The translations under genes and the position numbers were made by a program. Below the pieces are notes generated by a model. It saw nothing but the letters and a program-made list of their open reading frames with translations. It was not told the DNA's origin and searched no databases. 63,900 nt of DNA from Paenibacillus sp. MZ04-78.2 (GTDB lineage: Bacteria; Bacillota; Bacilli; Paenibacillales; NBRC-103111), in the NCBI RefSeq assembly GCF_024213375.1, contig NZ_JANAVJ010000029.1, positions 1 to 63,900 on the forward strand, in the 5' to 3' direction. Below, piece after piece: positions 28,291 to 35,673 of the stretch; within the stretch, counting starts at the first letter, position 1; each line of letters opens with the position of its first letter.

Positions 28291-29874
28291 TCACTGCCCG
28301 CCAGCGGCCTTCGATGGGACGAGCGAGTTTTGAGACGCATCCCAGCGCCATGGGATCGATCGGCCCTGCAGATGTACGCCGCCGTACCACTCATCGGTTC
28401 CGTTTAGAGCAATCCAATCCTCTTCCCCATCCAGCACCTTTCTGCCCGCTTCCGTTAAGGCAACCGTACTTCGACGTAACGACGACGCCGAGTCCTTATA
28501 GCCGGGAAAAGCGTCCAAGCCTTCGAGCTTCAGCAAGGGGTGCGGACCTTGCGACAGTTTAGCCAAACGGTGCCAATATTGAATATCTCCCATGCCCAGC
28601 CCATGAAGCTTATTTCCTATATGATCGAACAAGTCCAGCGGAGAAGTCATGCCGCCGCGGACCATCTCCAGTGTGGTTTGTTCTACAATGCCAAGTCCGT
28701 TCCGGGTCGAAGGAAACCGCGATAAATGAAGCCGAAAGGCGTCCTGCACATAGGGCAGCGCAGAGGTATCCCCCTCTTCAAGCAGCTCAACTAACTTGTC
28801 CGGTTCCGGGGCGCAGTAAGCCTCCCAGACGGTTTTGCCCAGTTCGAGCTGTTCTTTGCCAACGGTTTGCCAAGTGCCCGACAAGGTCGCCATTTGGTTC
28901 ACGGACAGCTGCCCCAATCCCCGAAAAAGCTCGATTCCCGGGAAGGCTCCAATACACAGCAGGCTTAGCTTCGTAGCGCCTAACGACTGCTGCGCGAACC
29001 AATGCAGCAAGCAGCACAGCATCGTCTGATCGAACAAATCATGTTCGAACCACAGCACGATTTCCTCGTAGTTGCGAAAATCTGCGCGTACCTTCTCCTG
29101 CTCTTCGCTTGAACGTGTAAATTCCGCACTCGGAATTCCCATGGATTGCTCCAAATAGCGTGCTCGGACGGATCGGTTGGCCCCCGCCATCGAATCGGTA
29201 AATACCGGTCCTTCGGGATATAGCTCTCTCCATACAAGAATATCGCCTTGAACGACGCCCTGCCGCAGCTTCTCCGCGACGACATCGCCATTGACAATGT
29301 GCAGCATTCGTTTTCCTCCTTCGTATAATTGATGAAATACGGAGACGAAGTCGGTTACGGGGAGCGTTCCTTTCAGCTTCGCGCGGGCATCGAACAGCCG
29401 CTTTTTCAACGTCGGAACAGGCGTCCCTGAATAAGCGGAAATCTCTTGAAGAGTGTAGCCGTGAAAATAAAACAGTTGGACCGCCATACGCAAGCCGGGC
29501 GACAAAGCAGCTATGGAATCATGCAGCCATTGCTGCAACTCTTTTCTTTCGACAATATCCGGTACGCTTGGCTGTCCCCCGGCCGTTTGGACCATTTGGT
29601 CGAACGGCACCGTCGGATGCCGCTTCTTCCGCACCAGACGGTTGCATTGACGAATCACGATCGTTTTGAACCATCCGGGAAAAGCCTCCGCTTCCTTCAG
29701 CTTGCGCAAATGGATAAAAGCTTCCGCAAACGACTCCTGCACGGCATCCTCCGCCAAAAAGGAGTCACGCAGTCTCTCGTACGCCACCGCATGAGCCATC
29801 GCTGTGAATCGCCTGACGATAAGGTCAAACGCTTCCCGGTCTCCCTGTTTTGCCTGTTCAATCCAGTGCAGCAT
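28291..29874 (-). CDS. ECF-type sigma factor fused to a DUF1835/DUF3658 protein
   Basis: About 527 residues in one frame. Residues 1 to about 170 are an ECF sigma factor: region 2 (FDLIVRRFTAMAHAVAYERL, AEDAVQESFAEAFIHL) and region 4 with its helix-turn-helix (LQEISAYSGTPVPTLKKRLF). From about residue 190 a DUF1835 domain begins (MLHIVNGDVVAEKLRQG) and continues through DUF3658-like sequence to the end. A perfect AGGAGG (29315-29320) lies seven bases before the ATG of that second part (29305-29307), in frame, so a separate 338-residue DUF1835 protein (28291-29307) may also be made. Start at MLHWIEQ follows AAGGGG by ten bases. No anti-sigma gene is adjacent. Confidence 0.86.
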   Translation of the reverse strand: MLHWIEQAKQGDREAFDLIVRRFTAMAHAVAYERLRDSFLAEDAVQESFAEAFIHLRKLKEAEAFPGWFKTIVIRQCNRLVRKKRHPTVPFDQMVQTAGGQPSVPDIVERKELQQWLHDSIAALSPGLRMAVQLFYFHGYTLQEISAYSGTPVPTLKKRLFDARAKLKGTLPVTDFVSVFHQLYEGGKRMLHIVNGDVVAEKLRQGVVQGDILVWRELYPEGPVFTDSMAGANRSVRARYLEQSMGIPSAEFTRSSEEQEKVRADFRNYEEIVLWFEHDLFDQTMLCCLLHWFAQQSLGATKLSLLCIGAFPGIELFRGLGQLSVNQMATLSGTWQTVGKEQLELGKTVWEAYCAPEPDKLVELLEEGDTSALPYVQDAFRLHLSRFPSTRNGLGIVEQTTLEMVRGGMTSPLDLFDHIGNKLHGLGMGDIQYWHRLAKLSQGPHPLLKLEGLDAFPGYKDSASSLRRSTVALTEAGRKVLDGEEDWIALNGTDEWYGGVHLQGRSIPWRWDASQNSLVPSKAAGGQ

Positions 29875-29961
29875 GTGAGTTTCGTCCCCTTTCATCGCCG
29901 CTCCAGTATAAGGTGCCGAAGGAGGGCACAAAGGTTACAAAAGCTTTTCGCATGTCGCAAT

Positions 29962-30223
29962 TCAGTCAAAGTAGTTGAGACTCATGGCCTCCCGAACCTC
30001 TTTCATCGTTTCTTGGGCTATTCCGCGGGCGCGCTGAGTCCCGGCCATTAAGATGTCGTCAACGACATCCGGTCTTGCGGCATAATAAGACCTGCGCTCC
30101 CGCATGGGTTCAATAAGTTGTTCTAATGTTGATGTGATAAGCCTCCAGAAGCACAAATGTTTCATATTGCTCCTGCAGCGTAACCCGATTTTTCAAGCTG
30201 CCGACGTAATGGCCAAGGTGATT
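29962..30223 (-). pseudogene. trpS: Remnant of tryptophanyl-tRNA synthetase
   Basis: Two pieces of TrpS on the minus strand. The 5' piece (about 30223-30133) encodes HLGHYVGSLKNRVTLQEQYE with the class I HLGHY-type signature; directly after it, in another frame, comes the C-terminal piece (about 30129-29962) with EQLIEPMRERRSYYAARPDV and GIAQETMKEVREAMSLNYFD. Roughly 250 central residues, including the KMSKS loop, are missing, as is the true N-terminus. This is dead sequence, presumably left by deletion after rearrangement; the working trpS must be elsewhere. Confidence 0.75.
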
Positions 30224-30344
30224 GATCCATGGTATATTGAATATACCAAGAAACCGTATCTTTTTGTAACTGATGGGCGATACTTCCATTTGCTAAGGAA
30301 CGGTTTCTTTTTGTTTTACCATTGTAAAAAGGAGCACTGAGATA

Positions 30345-30569
30345 ATTTTATATGCGATCGAGTTGCAAAAAAACAATCCCGATAACGTTTACTTTCTTAA
30401 GGGAAATCATGAGTTTGAAGTTATTGTACATGTAGAAGAAGGAAATGAGAACTGGTTAAAACAATGCGGAGAAGAGACATTAAAACAATTTGAAAGAAAA
30501 TCATTAGATCTGTTTAACTATATTCCTTGGTTGAAATCGCTACCTCTATACTATGAAACGGACGATGTC
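30345..30569 (+). pseudogene. Middle piece of a metallophosphatase, inverted
   Basis: The plus-strand frame encodes AIELQKNNPDNVYFLKGNHE, i.e. the GNHE metal motif of a PrpE/ApaH-type phosphatase, and continues to about YYETDDVF before running into unrelated sequence and a stop (30596). It is the natural continuation of the N-terminal piece on the opposite strand (30546-30704). No ribosome site or start is present. Confidence 0.7.
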
Positions 30570-30704
30570 TTTAGAGAATTTCCCCCTATCCAATAAATCA
30601 CCCAGTTGCACTAAGATCTGTTTACCGCTATCCCAATGCTCATTAATTAATGTAGTAAAAGTATGAAAACAACCATGCACATCGCCAACTACTAATAATC
30701 CCAT
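30546..30704 (-). pseudogene. N-terminal piece of the same metallophosphatase
   Basis: ATG with GGGGG upstream opens MGLLVVGDVHGCFHTFTTL and LVQLGDLLDRGKFSKDIVRF, the first two metal motifs (GDVHG, GDLLDRG) of a serine/threonine-type phosphatase, then stops at 30546. The rest of the protein is encoded on the other strand starting at about 30345, and the two pieces share about 18 bases around 30552-30569. So the gene was split by a local inversion or fold-back. Confidence 0.75.
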
Positions 30705-30724
30705 GTCTAACCCCCATAAAAAGT

Positions 30725-30800
30725 CTTGCAATACTTACGCATAATGTTCCCGCATACACGGCGTGATTCGGCCTAAGATAGGTATTATCTTATGCGCGAT
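30725..30800. repeat. Palindrome-rich segment, possible recombination site
   Basis: Contains the perfect palindromic core TAAGATAGGTATTATCTTA (about 30772-30790) and related CTTACGCATAA / CTTATGCGCGAT half-sites on both sides. Such spaced imperfect inverted half-sites resemble recombinase target ends, but no recombinase gene is nearby. Confidence 0.35.
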
Positions 30801-30922
30801 CTTATTCAGGAAACAGAAAGTCTAATGAAAAAAAACATTATTGAACAAAAACGGATACGCTAGTTCAATGGAAATCGGATTGCAAACGACGGCCAACAAG
30901 CTGCGTCGAACGAGCGTTTGGA

Positions 30923-30968
30923 GGCTGTGACAGGTTATGGGCATGTGACCTGTCGCAGTCCCTTTTTT
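30923..30968 (+). repeat. Hairpin repeat, copy A (terminator-like)
   Basis: GGCTGTGACAGGT pairs with ACCTGTCGCAGTC over 13 bp (two G-U) around a 12-base loop and is followed by CCTTTTTT. The same element, reversed, is at 34658-34701 and a partial copy is at 34082-34096, so it is a small repeat family bracketing the siderophore cluster. Confidence 0.6.
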
Positions 30969-31104
30969 GGTTTTCTATTCAACAGCAGCTTGAGGTTAAT
31001 AGTGGGCAAGGTGGACAAGCCCGTTTGAAATCGGGTGGCAGACCAATTTTGCACAAGTAACATCGCTTTTATAATTTTTCGTCTTTTTTGCTCCGAAAAC
31101 TCCA

Positions 31105-31158
31105 TTGTTGGCCGCGCGCCGCCTTGTTATAATAGGGCTCATTATGAGAATCATTATC
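31105..31158 (+). promoter_or_regulatory. Promoter and Fur box of the siderophore-binding lipoprotein
   Basis: -35 TTGTTG (31105-31110), 17-base spacer, -10 TATAAT (31128-31133). The predicted start coincides with a Fur box at 31140-31158 that matches the 19-base consensus at 16 positions. Repression by Fe-Fur is therefore expected. Confidence 0.75.
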
Positions 31159-31179
31159 ACTAGATAAGGGAGTTTGAAC

Positions 31180-32226
31180 ATGCATTTTATTCGTAAGCCT
31201 TTTGTAGCCGGAGCCCTCTTGGTCCTTCTTGCAGTCGTCTTTCTCAGCGCTTGCGGAAGCGATAAGGCCGTTGATGGCGGAAGCTCTCCTGCTGCATCAA
31301 GCACGCCCGAAAGCACGCCGGCCCCCGCTTCCTCAACCTCATCCGCGGAAACGGGCAACCAGGAGAACGCAGCCTCCACCCGAACCGTCAGCACGGTGAA
31401 CGGGGACGTCGAGATTCCCGCACAGCCTAAGCGCATCGTTGCGTTGTATTATCATCATATTTTGCTTGCATTGGGAGAGAGTCCGGTAGGCGCCAATCTT
31501 ACCTGGTGGGGAGGAAGTCCTTTCCTTAAGGATCTCGAGTCGGGAATAAAGGATGTCGGCGGTCCCCTGTCCCTTGAAGCCGTTACCGCTCTGGAGCCTG
31601 ATCTTATCATTATGAACAGTCAAAATGCAGAGGATTATGAGCAATTTTCAAAAATCGCGCCTTCTTTACTTATTCCGTACGACGGCAATCGCGGCGTATA
31701 CGAAGATGCCAAGCTGCTTGCGGAGATGTTGGGAAAACCGGACGCTGCAGACCAGCTGACCGCCGACTTCGAAAAGAAAGCCGCGGAAGCGCGCGCCAAA
31801 CTGGGCGGCGTGCTGGACGGCGATGTCAAGGCGGCGATTATCCGGATCGACAGCAAGGGCGGACAATTCACTGTGTTCGGAGACAATTACGGGCGTGGCG
31901 GCTGGTCGATCTATAAAGGCCTGCAGATGCAATATCCGGCCAAAATCAAGGAAGCTGTCGTGGATAGCGGCAAACAAATCGTACAGGAACTGTCACTCGA
32001 ACAGCTGACGGATTTCGTGCAGGACGCCGATTATCTTTTCGTTTCCAATGAAGGCTTTGGTTTGGATGTCGTAAAAGATAGCTCCGTGTGGAAAAGCTTA
32101 CCCGCAGTCAAGGAAAACCGCGTTATCGAGTTGGACGGCAAGCAATATTTTTACTTTGACCCCATCTCAATTTCCGCACAGTTGGATCTAATCGTGGATT
32201 TGCTTCAGAAACACCAAGCCGAATAA
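31180..32226 (+). CDS. Iron-siderophore ABC transporter substrate-binding lipoprotein
   Basis: 348-residue lipoprotein: signal ending in lipobox LSAC, a Ser/Pro/Ala-rich linker to about residue 65, then a FecB/BtuF-type (helical-backbone class III) periplasmic-binding fold with PKRIVALYYHHILLALG and NLTWWGGSPFLKDLESGIKD. It should hand ferric siderophore to an ABC permease, but none is encoded nearby, so it is an orphan receptor. ATG at 31180 follows AAGGGAG by seven bases. Fur-controlled by the box above. Its sequence is strikingly close to the C-terminal domain of the next gene. Confidence 0.92.
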   Translation: MHFIRKPFVAGALLVLLAVVFLSACGSDKAVDGGSSPAASSTPESTPAPASSTSSAETGNQENAASTRTVSTVNGDVEIPAQPKRIVALYYHHILLALGESPVGANLTWWGGSPFLKDLESGIKDVGGPLSLEAVTALEPDLIIMNSQNAEDYEQFSKIAPSLLIPYDGNRGVYEDAKLLAEMLGKPDAADQLTADFEKKAAEARAKLGGVLDGDVKAAIIRIDSKGGQFTVFGDNYGRGGWSIYKGLQMQYPAKIKEAVVDSGKQIVQELSLEQLTDFVQDADYLFVSNEGFGLDVVKDSSVWKSLPAVKENRVIELDGKQYFYFDPISISAQLDLIVDLLQKHQAE

Positions 32227-32241
32227 TTTACTATTTTGCAT

Positions 32242-32265
32242 AAGCCGCCTTTTCATGGCGGCTTT
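32242..32265 (+). terminator. Terminator after the lipoprotein gene
   Basis: AAGCCGCC (32242-32249) pairs with GGCGGCTT (32257-32264) around a seven-base loop; a short T run follows. Confidence 0.72.
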
Positions 32266-32266
32266 G

Positions 32267-32327
32267 TTGCGTATAGGAGAGGGATTGGATAAAATAAGAG
32301 CAATGGTGTAAATGATAATATTTCTCA
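32267..32327 (+). promoter_or_regulatory. Promoter and probable Fur box of the Btr-like regulator
   Basis: -35 TTGCGT (32267-32272), 17-base spacer, -10 TAAAAT (32290-32295), then TGATAAT-A-TTTCTCA (32313-32327), a 7-1-7 Fur-type site with 12 of 14 matches. The site overlaps the first in-frame ATG (32312), an argument for a later start. Confidence 0.55.
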
Positions 32328-32353
32328 ATAAGTTAAAAAGGATGTGCATACGG

Positions 32354-33988
32354 GTGAGCCGTTTGTCCCTGCCTTTCCGGTCCCACCTGTTCACCTTGTC
32401 GAATATCATGGACATTCATTGTACTGACGCAGGCAAGCCGTACAGACTGCACACTGAAACCTATGTGCTTATCGCCGGAAAGCAGGGCTTCGGCAGCGCC
32501 GTTATCGACGGAAGGCGTCATCGGGTCATTAAGGGCAGCTGCTTCCTGCTTCATCCGAATACGCTGCTTGAAGCGTCAGCAGACAATGCTTCGGGGCTTT
32601 GCCTGTATCTGCTGGCCTTTCATGCGATGCCGGCGGAAGCCGGTGCCGAGCGTAGCGAATCGCCGGGTGCTGCCGGACTAAGCTTTACGCCGCACGGCGA
32701 GCTGAATGCGAAGCCGTTCGGCAGAATTGCCGGCATGCTGGATGAGCTTTACCGCCACCGGTCGCCGCAAGACGAGCTTGCACAATTCAAGCAGCATCTT
32801 CGACTGCAAGAGCTTCTTTATGAGCTGTATCGCAGCAATTATTCGCCAAGCGATAAGATGCAATCCAGGGAAGCAGTCAGGCGCTCGATCGACGGTTTGC
32901 ATCGGCTGGACGCTGCCGCCGTGAACGTAGAAGCGCTGGCCCGGCAAGCCAATATCGGAACGCGCCAGTATACGCATCTATTTAGGCAGCTGACCGGCCT
33001 GAGCCCCTTGGATTACATGACGGAGCTGCGGCTTAACGAGGCCAAGAAGAAGCTGCTTACTTCCAGTGAAAGCCTGCAGCAAATTGCACAGAGCGCAGGC
33101 TTTAAGGATGTTTATTATTTTAGCCGGCGGTTTAAGCAAATGGTTGGGCAATCGCCGAGGCAATATGTCCGCCATACGCGTCGGTCGCTGCGAGTCGTTG
33201 CGCTCTATTACGCCAATGTATTATTGGCCATCGGCGTGAAGCCGATCGGGGCGAATTTAACATGGTGGGGTGGCAGCGTCTTTTTGCAGGAGATGGAGAA
33301 GGACATCGTGGATATCGGATGCGTGCCGTCGCTGGAAACCGTATCACAGCTCGAGCCGGACCTAATCCTAATTAATGACCACAACCTTGCAGACTATGCG
33401 TCTTTGTCCAAAATAGCGCCTACCGTCATGCTTCCTTACGACGGGCGGCGCAGCATTTACGAAGATACCAGGCTTATCGGGGAATTGATCAATAAGCCGC
33501 ATGCCGCCGGTGAGCTGCAATCGCGGTTTGAGCGACGGGCGGCGGCGGTGAGGGAAAAGCTGGCCGGGATCGTGAGCGGTCAAGCGACGGCGGCTATCGT
33601 GAGATTCGAGCGGGAAGGCCGGCGGTTTTCGGTGTTCGGCGACAATTACGGCCGCGGCGGTTGGCCAATTTACCGTGGTCTGAAGCTCAGTATTCCCGAC
33701 CCCGTACAACGCGAAGCGATTGACAGCGGTCTGCAAATTGTTCAGAATCTGCCGCTTGACAAGCTGCCGCTATATGCGGGAAATGCCGATTACCTTTTCG
33801 TTGCGGATGAAGGAGAGGGGATCAAATACGTGGAGAACAGCCCGGTTTGGCACAGTCTTCCGGCAGTTTGGCAAGGCCAGGTTCATGTCTTGGATAAAGC
33901 AAGCTTTTCTTATTTCGATCCGATTTCCATCGAAGGCCAGTTGGAATTGCTTGCGCAGCTGCTCCTGAAGCGAAAACCAGCCTCATGA
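32354..33988 (+). CDS. AraC-family regulator with siderophore-binding domain (Btr-like)
   Basis: About 544 residues: N-terminal cupin-like region (to about 130), AraC double helix-turn-helix (LARQANIGTRQYTHLFRQLT and QSAGFKDVYYFSRRFKQMVG), then a complete FecB-type binding domain starting RVVALYYANVLLAIGVKPIG. This architecture is that of B. subtilis Btr, which senses ferric bacillibactin in the cytosol and activates its uptake. The binding domain is a clear paralogue of the lipoprotein encoded just upstream (shared GANLTWWGGS, FGDNYGRGGW and FDPISI motifs), so both likely see the same siderophore. Start uncertain: GTG at 32354 (AAAAGGA about 11 bases before) is preferred over ATGs at 32312 and 32342. 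Confidence 0.88.
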   Translation: MSRLSLPFRSHLFTLSNIMDIHCTDAGKPYRLHTETYVLIAGKQGFGSAVIDGRRHRVIKGSCFLLHPNTLLEASADNASGLCLYLLAFHAMPAEAGAERSESPGAAGLSFTPHGELNAKPFGRIAGMLDELYRHRSPQDELAQFKQHLRLQELLYELYRSNYSPSDKMQSREAVRRSIDGLHRLDAAAVNVEALARQANIGTRQYTHLFRQLTGLSPLDYMTELRLNEAKKKLLTSSESLQQIAQSAGFKDVYYFSRRFKQMVGQSPRQYVRHTRRSLRVVALYYANVLLAIGVKPIGANLTWWGGSVFLQEMEKDIVDIGCVPSLETVSQLEPDLILINDHNLADYASLSKIAPTVMLPYDGRRSIYEDTRLIGELINKPHAAGELQSRFERRAAAVREKLAGIVSGQATAAIVRFEREGRRFSVFGDNYGRGGWPIYRGLKLSIPDPVQREAIDSGLQIVQNLPLDKLPLYAGNADYLFVADEGEGIKYVENSPVWHSLPAVWQGQVHVLDKASFSYFDPISIEGQLELLAQLLLKRKPAS

Positions 33989-33995
33989 GGGAGGC

Positions 33996-34110
33996 TGGAG
34001 CGATTGGATTTCATATAGCGAGAACCCGATCGCGACGGGAGAAGAATAAGAGCCGAGAGGCCGCGTCGGACGCGGGTTTAGGGGCTGTGACAGGTTGCCG
34101 GTTTCGAGAC
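33996..34110 (+). pseudogene. Duplicated 3' end of the rhodanese gene plus its flank
   Basis: Bases 33996-34049 translate to WSDWISYSENPIATGEE and stop, nearly identical to the last residues of the sulfurtransferase at 34732-35568 but with many silent differences. The following GAGCCGAGAGGCCGCGTCGG and GACGCGGGTT-hairpin sequence also mirrors that gene's 3' flank. It is an old, diverged partial copy in inverted orientation, starting eight bases after the Btr-like gene's stop. Confidence 0.7.
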
Positions 34111-34657
34111 GGCATGGGTGATTTCCTGTTTCGTCGGACAGACTCCTAGCATACCCCAAGCGCCAAAGCCGTCACGAGCGATCATGAGGCAATGTTACCC
34201 CCGACGTACCCCAAGCGTACCCCGGCAATCCCCAACAGCAACAAAAGCGATGCCTTGCAGGGGGAGTGGCTGAATAATAATCCAAGAGCAAGCAAGAGAA
34301 GCCAAGCGAGCACCCATGCTGTGGCTGAATCTAGCTTGCTCTTGCTGTTCCTCCGTTTGGTTCCGGCGGTGTTGGACTCCGGGAGGACTCTTGCTCCGTA
34401 CGGATCCCAGTCGTGACGGTTTGCGCGGCGGAACGACTCTGGCTCCGTTGCGACCACTCCCAAAGTGTTCCCAAAGGCGATCAAACTCCTGCTCGGCACG
34501 GACGGCGAAGCCAAACCCGCTTGTGGATGACCGGAAGCAAAGCCTCCAAGCGTTCAACAACCACCTGACCCGACTACCCTGCTATGGCTGGCTCCGTGCC
34601 GCTTGCAACTGCTTTCGTCGGGTTCTTGTTTGCAAACTGTTGACAGAAAAGCCCAAA
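34111..34657. other. Non-coding stretch between the inverted rhodanese tails
   Basis: About 550 bases enclosed by the two inverted rhodanese-tail copies. Open frames on both strands here (for example minus 34182-34514 with a leucine-rich end) lack ribosome sites and any known domain and overlap one another. I see no gene; it may be decayed filler. Confidence 0.4.
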
Positions 34658-34701
34658 GAGGGCTGCGACAGGTCACTTGCTCATAACCTGTCACAGCCCT
34701 C
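34658..34701 (-). repeat. Hairpin repeat, copy B (terminator of sseA)
   Basis: GAGGGCTGCGACAGGT pairs with ACCTGTCACAGCCCTC, a 16-bp stem. In the minus direction it follows sseA and is succeeded by CTTTGGGCTTTTC, so it probably serves as that gene's terminator. Its sequence matches copy A at 30923. Confidence 0.65.
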
Positions 34702-34731
34702 CAACCCGCGTCCGACGCGGCCTTTCGGCTC

Positions 34732-35568
34732 TTACTCTTCCCCCGTCGCAATCGGATTCCCCTCGTACGAAATCCAATCGCTCCAGCTTCCGGGGTACAG
34801 CTTCACATTGTTCAGCCCCGCTTCGCTTAGCGCGATCACATTCGGGCAAGCCGTAACGCCGGAGCCGCAGTAGACGATGATCTCCTCCGCCTGACGGAGC
34901 CCGTCGAAACGCTCGGCCAGCGCGGCTTCACTCTTCCAAGCGCCGGTCTCGTCCAAGGCGTCCTTCCAAAAATACGACTTCGCGCCGGGAATATGTCCAG
35001 TTACCCGGTCAATCGGCTCCTCGATGCCAAGGTAACGCTTCGCTTCGCGGGAATCGATCAAAGCCACGCCGGGCTTGCCCAGCCGTTCCTTGACCTGCTC
35101 GACGCTGACAGCCAAGTCTTCACGCACGCGGGGCGTAAATGCGGCCTCGCGCAAGATCGGCGGCTCGTCGGTGACGGGGTAGCCCGCTTCCTTCCACTTG
35201 CTGTAGCCCCCGTCCAAAAGATACACCTTGTCGTGACCAAGGTAGGTGAGCAACCACCACAGGCGCGAAGCCATCGCTCCTCCCTGATCGTCGTAAGCGA
35301 CGACGGTGGAGCCGGCATGGATGCCCGCTTGGCCCAGCTTCGCCGCAAGCTCCTGCACGTCAGGGAGCGGGTGTCGGCCGCCGTGCTCCTTGATCGGGCC
35401 CGATAAGTCTCGCTCCAGGTCAAAATATACTGCGCCGGGAATGTGATCGATGTCGTAGCTTTGCTTCCCCGATTCCGACTTCCCTAGCGTGAACCGGCAG
35501 TCCGCGATGACGATGTGATCGTCCGTACCATGTTCGAAGAGCCACGGTTGGCTTACAATATGTTTCAA
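34732..35568 (-). CDS. sseA: 3-mercaptopyruvate/thiosulfate sulfurtransferase
   Basis: 278 residues in two rhodanese domains; the C-terminal one has the active cysteine in IVYCGSGVTACPN. The CG(S/T)GVT loop is the type that prefers 3-mercaptopyruvate over thiosulfate (CRKGVT). The N-terminal domain is the inactive partner (CRFTLG, DHIPGAVYFDLERDLSG). The start is TTG at 35566-35568, six bases after AAGGAAGTG; longer frames run into the divergent GNAT gene. Possible roles are sulfur transfer and cyanide detoxification. Confidence 0.9.
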   Translation of the reverse strand: MKHIVSQPWLFEHGTDDHIVIADCRFTLGKSESGKQSYDIDHIPGAVYFDLERDLSGPIKEHGGRHPLPDVQELAAKLGQAGIHAGSTVVAYDDQGGAMASRLWWLLTYLGHDKVYLLDGGYSKWKEAGYPVTDEPPILREAAFTPRVREDLAVSVEQVKERLGKPGVALIDSREAKRYLGIEEPIDRVTGHIPGAKSYFWKDALDETGAWKSEAALAERFDGLRQAEEIIVYCGSGVTACPNVIALSEAGLNNVKLYPGSWSDWISYEGNPIATGEE

Positions 35569-35673
35569 ACCAATCACTTCCTTAGATGGGATGAAATACG
35601 GTATAGTTATCAGTATACAACGGAAAAATGCCCGGCGGAAGCGCAATCGTCGGCGCAACAAGCAGGAGGGACA

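Noticed and set aside
30230..30330. T-box leader near the trpS remnant
   Set aside because: There is an AGAAACCGT/ACGGTTTCT inverted repeat, but no T-box sequence or specifier loop, and orientation does not suit the remnant.
30996..31436. 146-codon minus frame over the Fur box
   Set aside because: Covers the promoter and the lipoprotein signal region antisense; shadow.
34182..34514. 110-codon minus frame with a leucine-rich end
   Set aside because: Overlapped by other open frames on both strands, no start signal; region between inverted copies looks non-coding.
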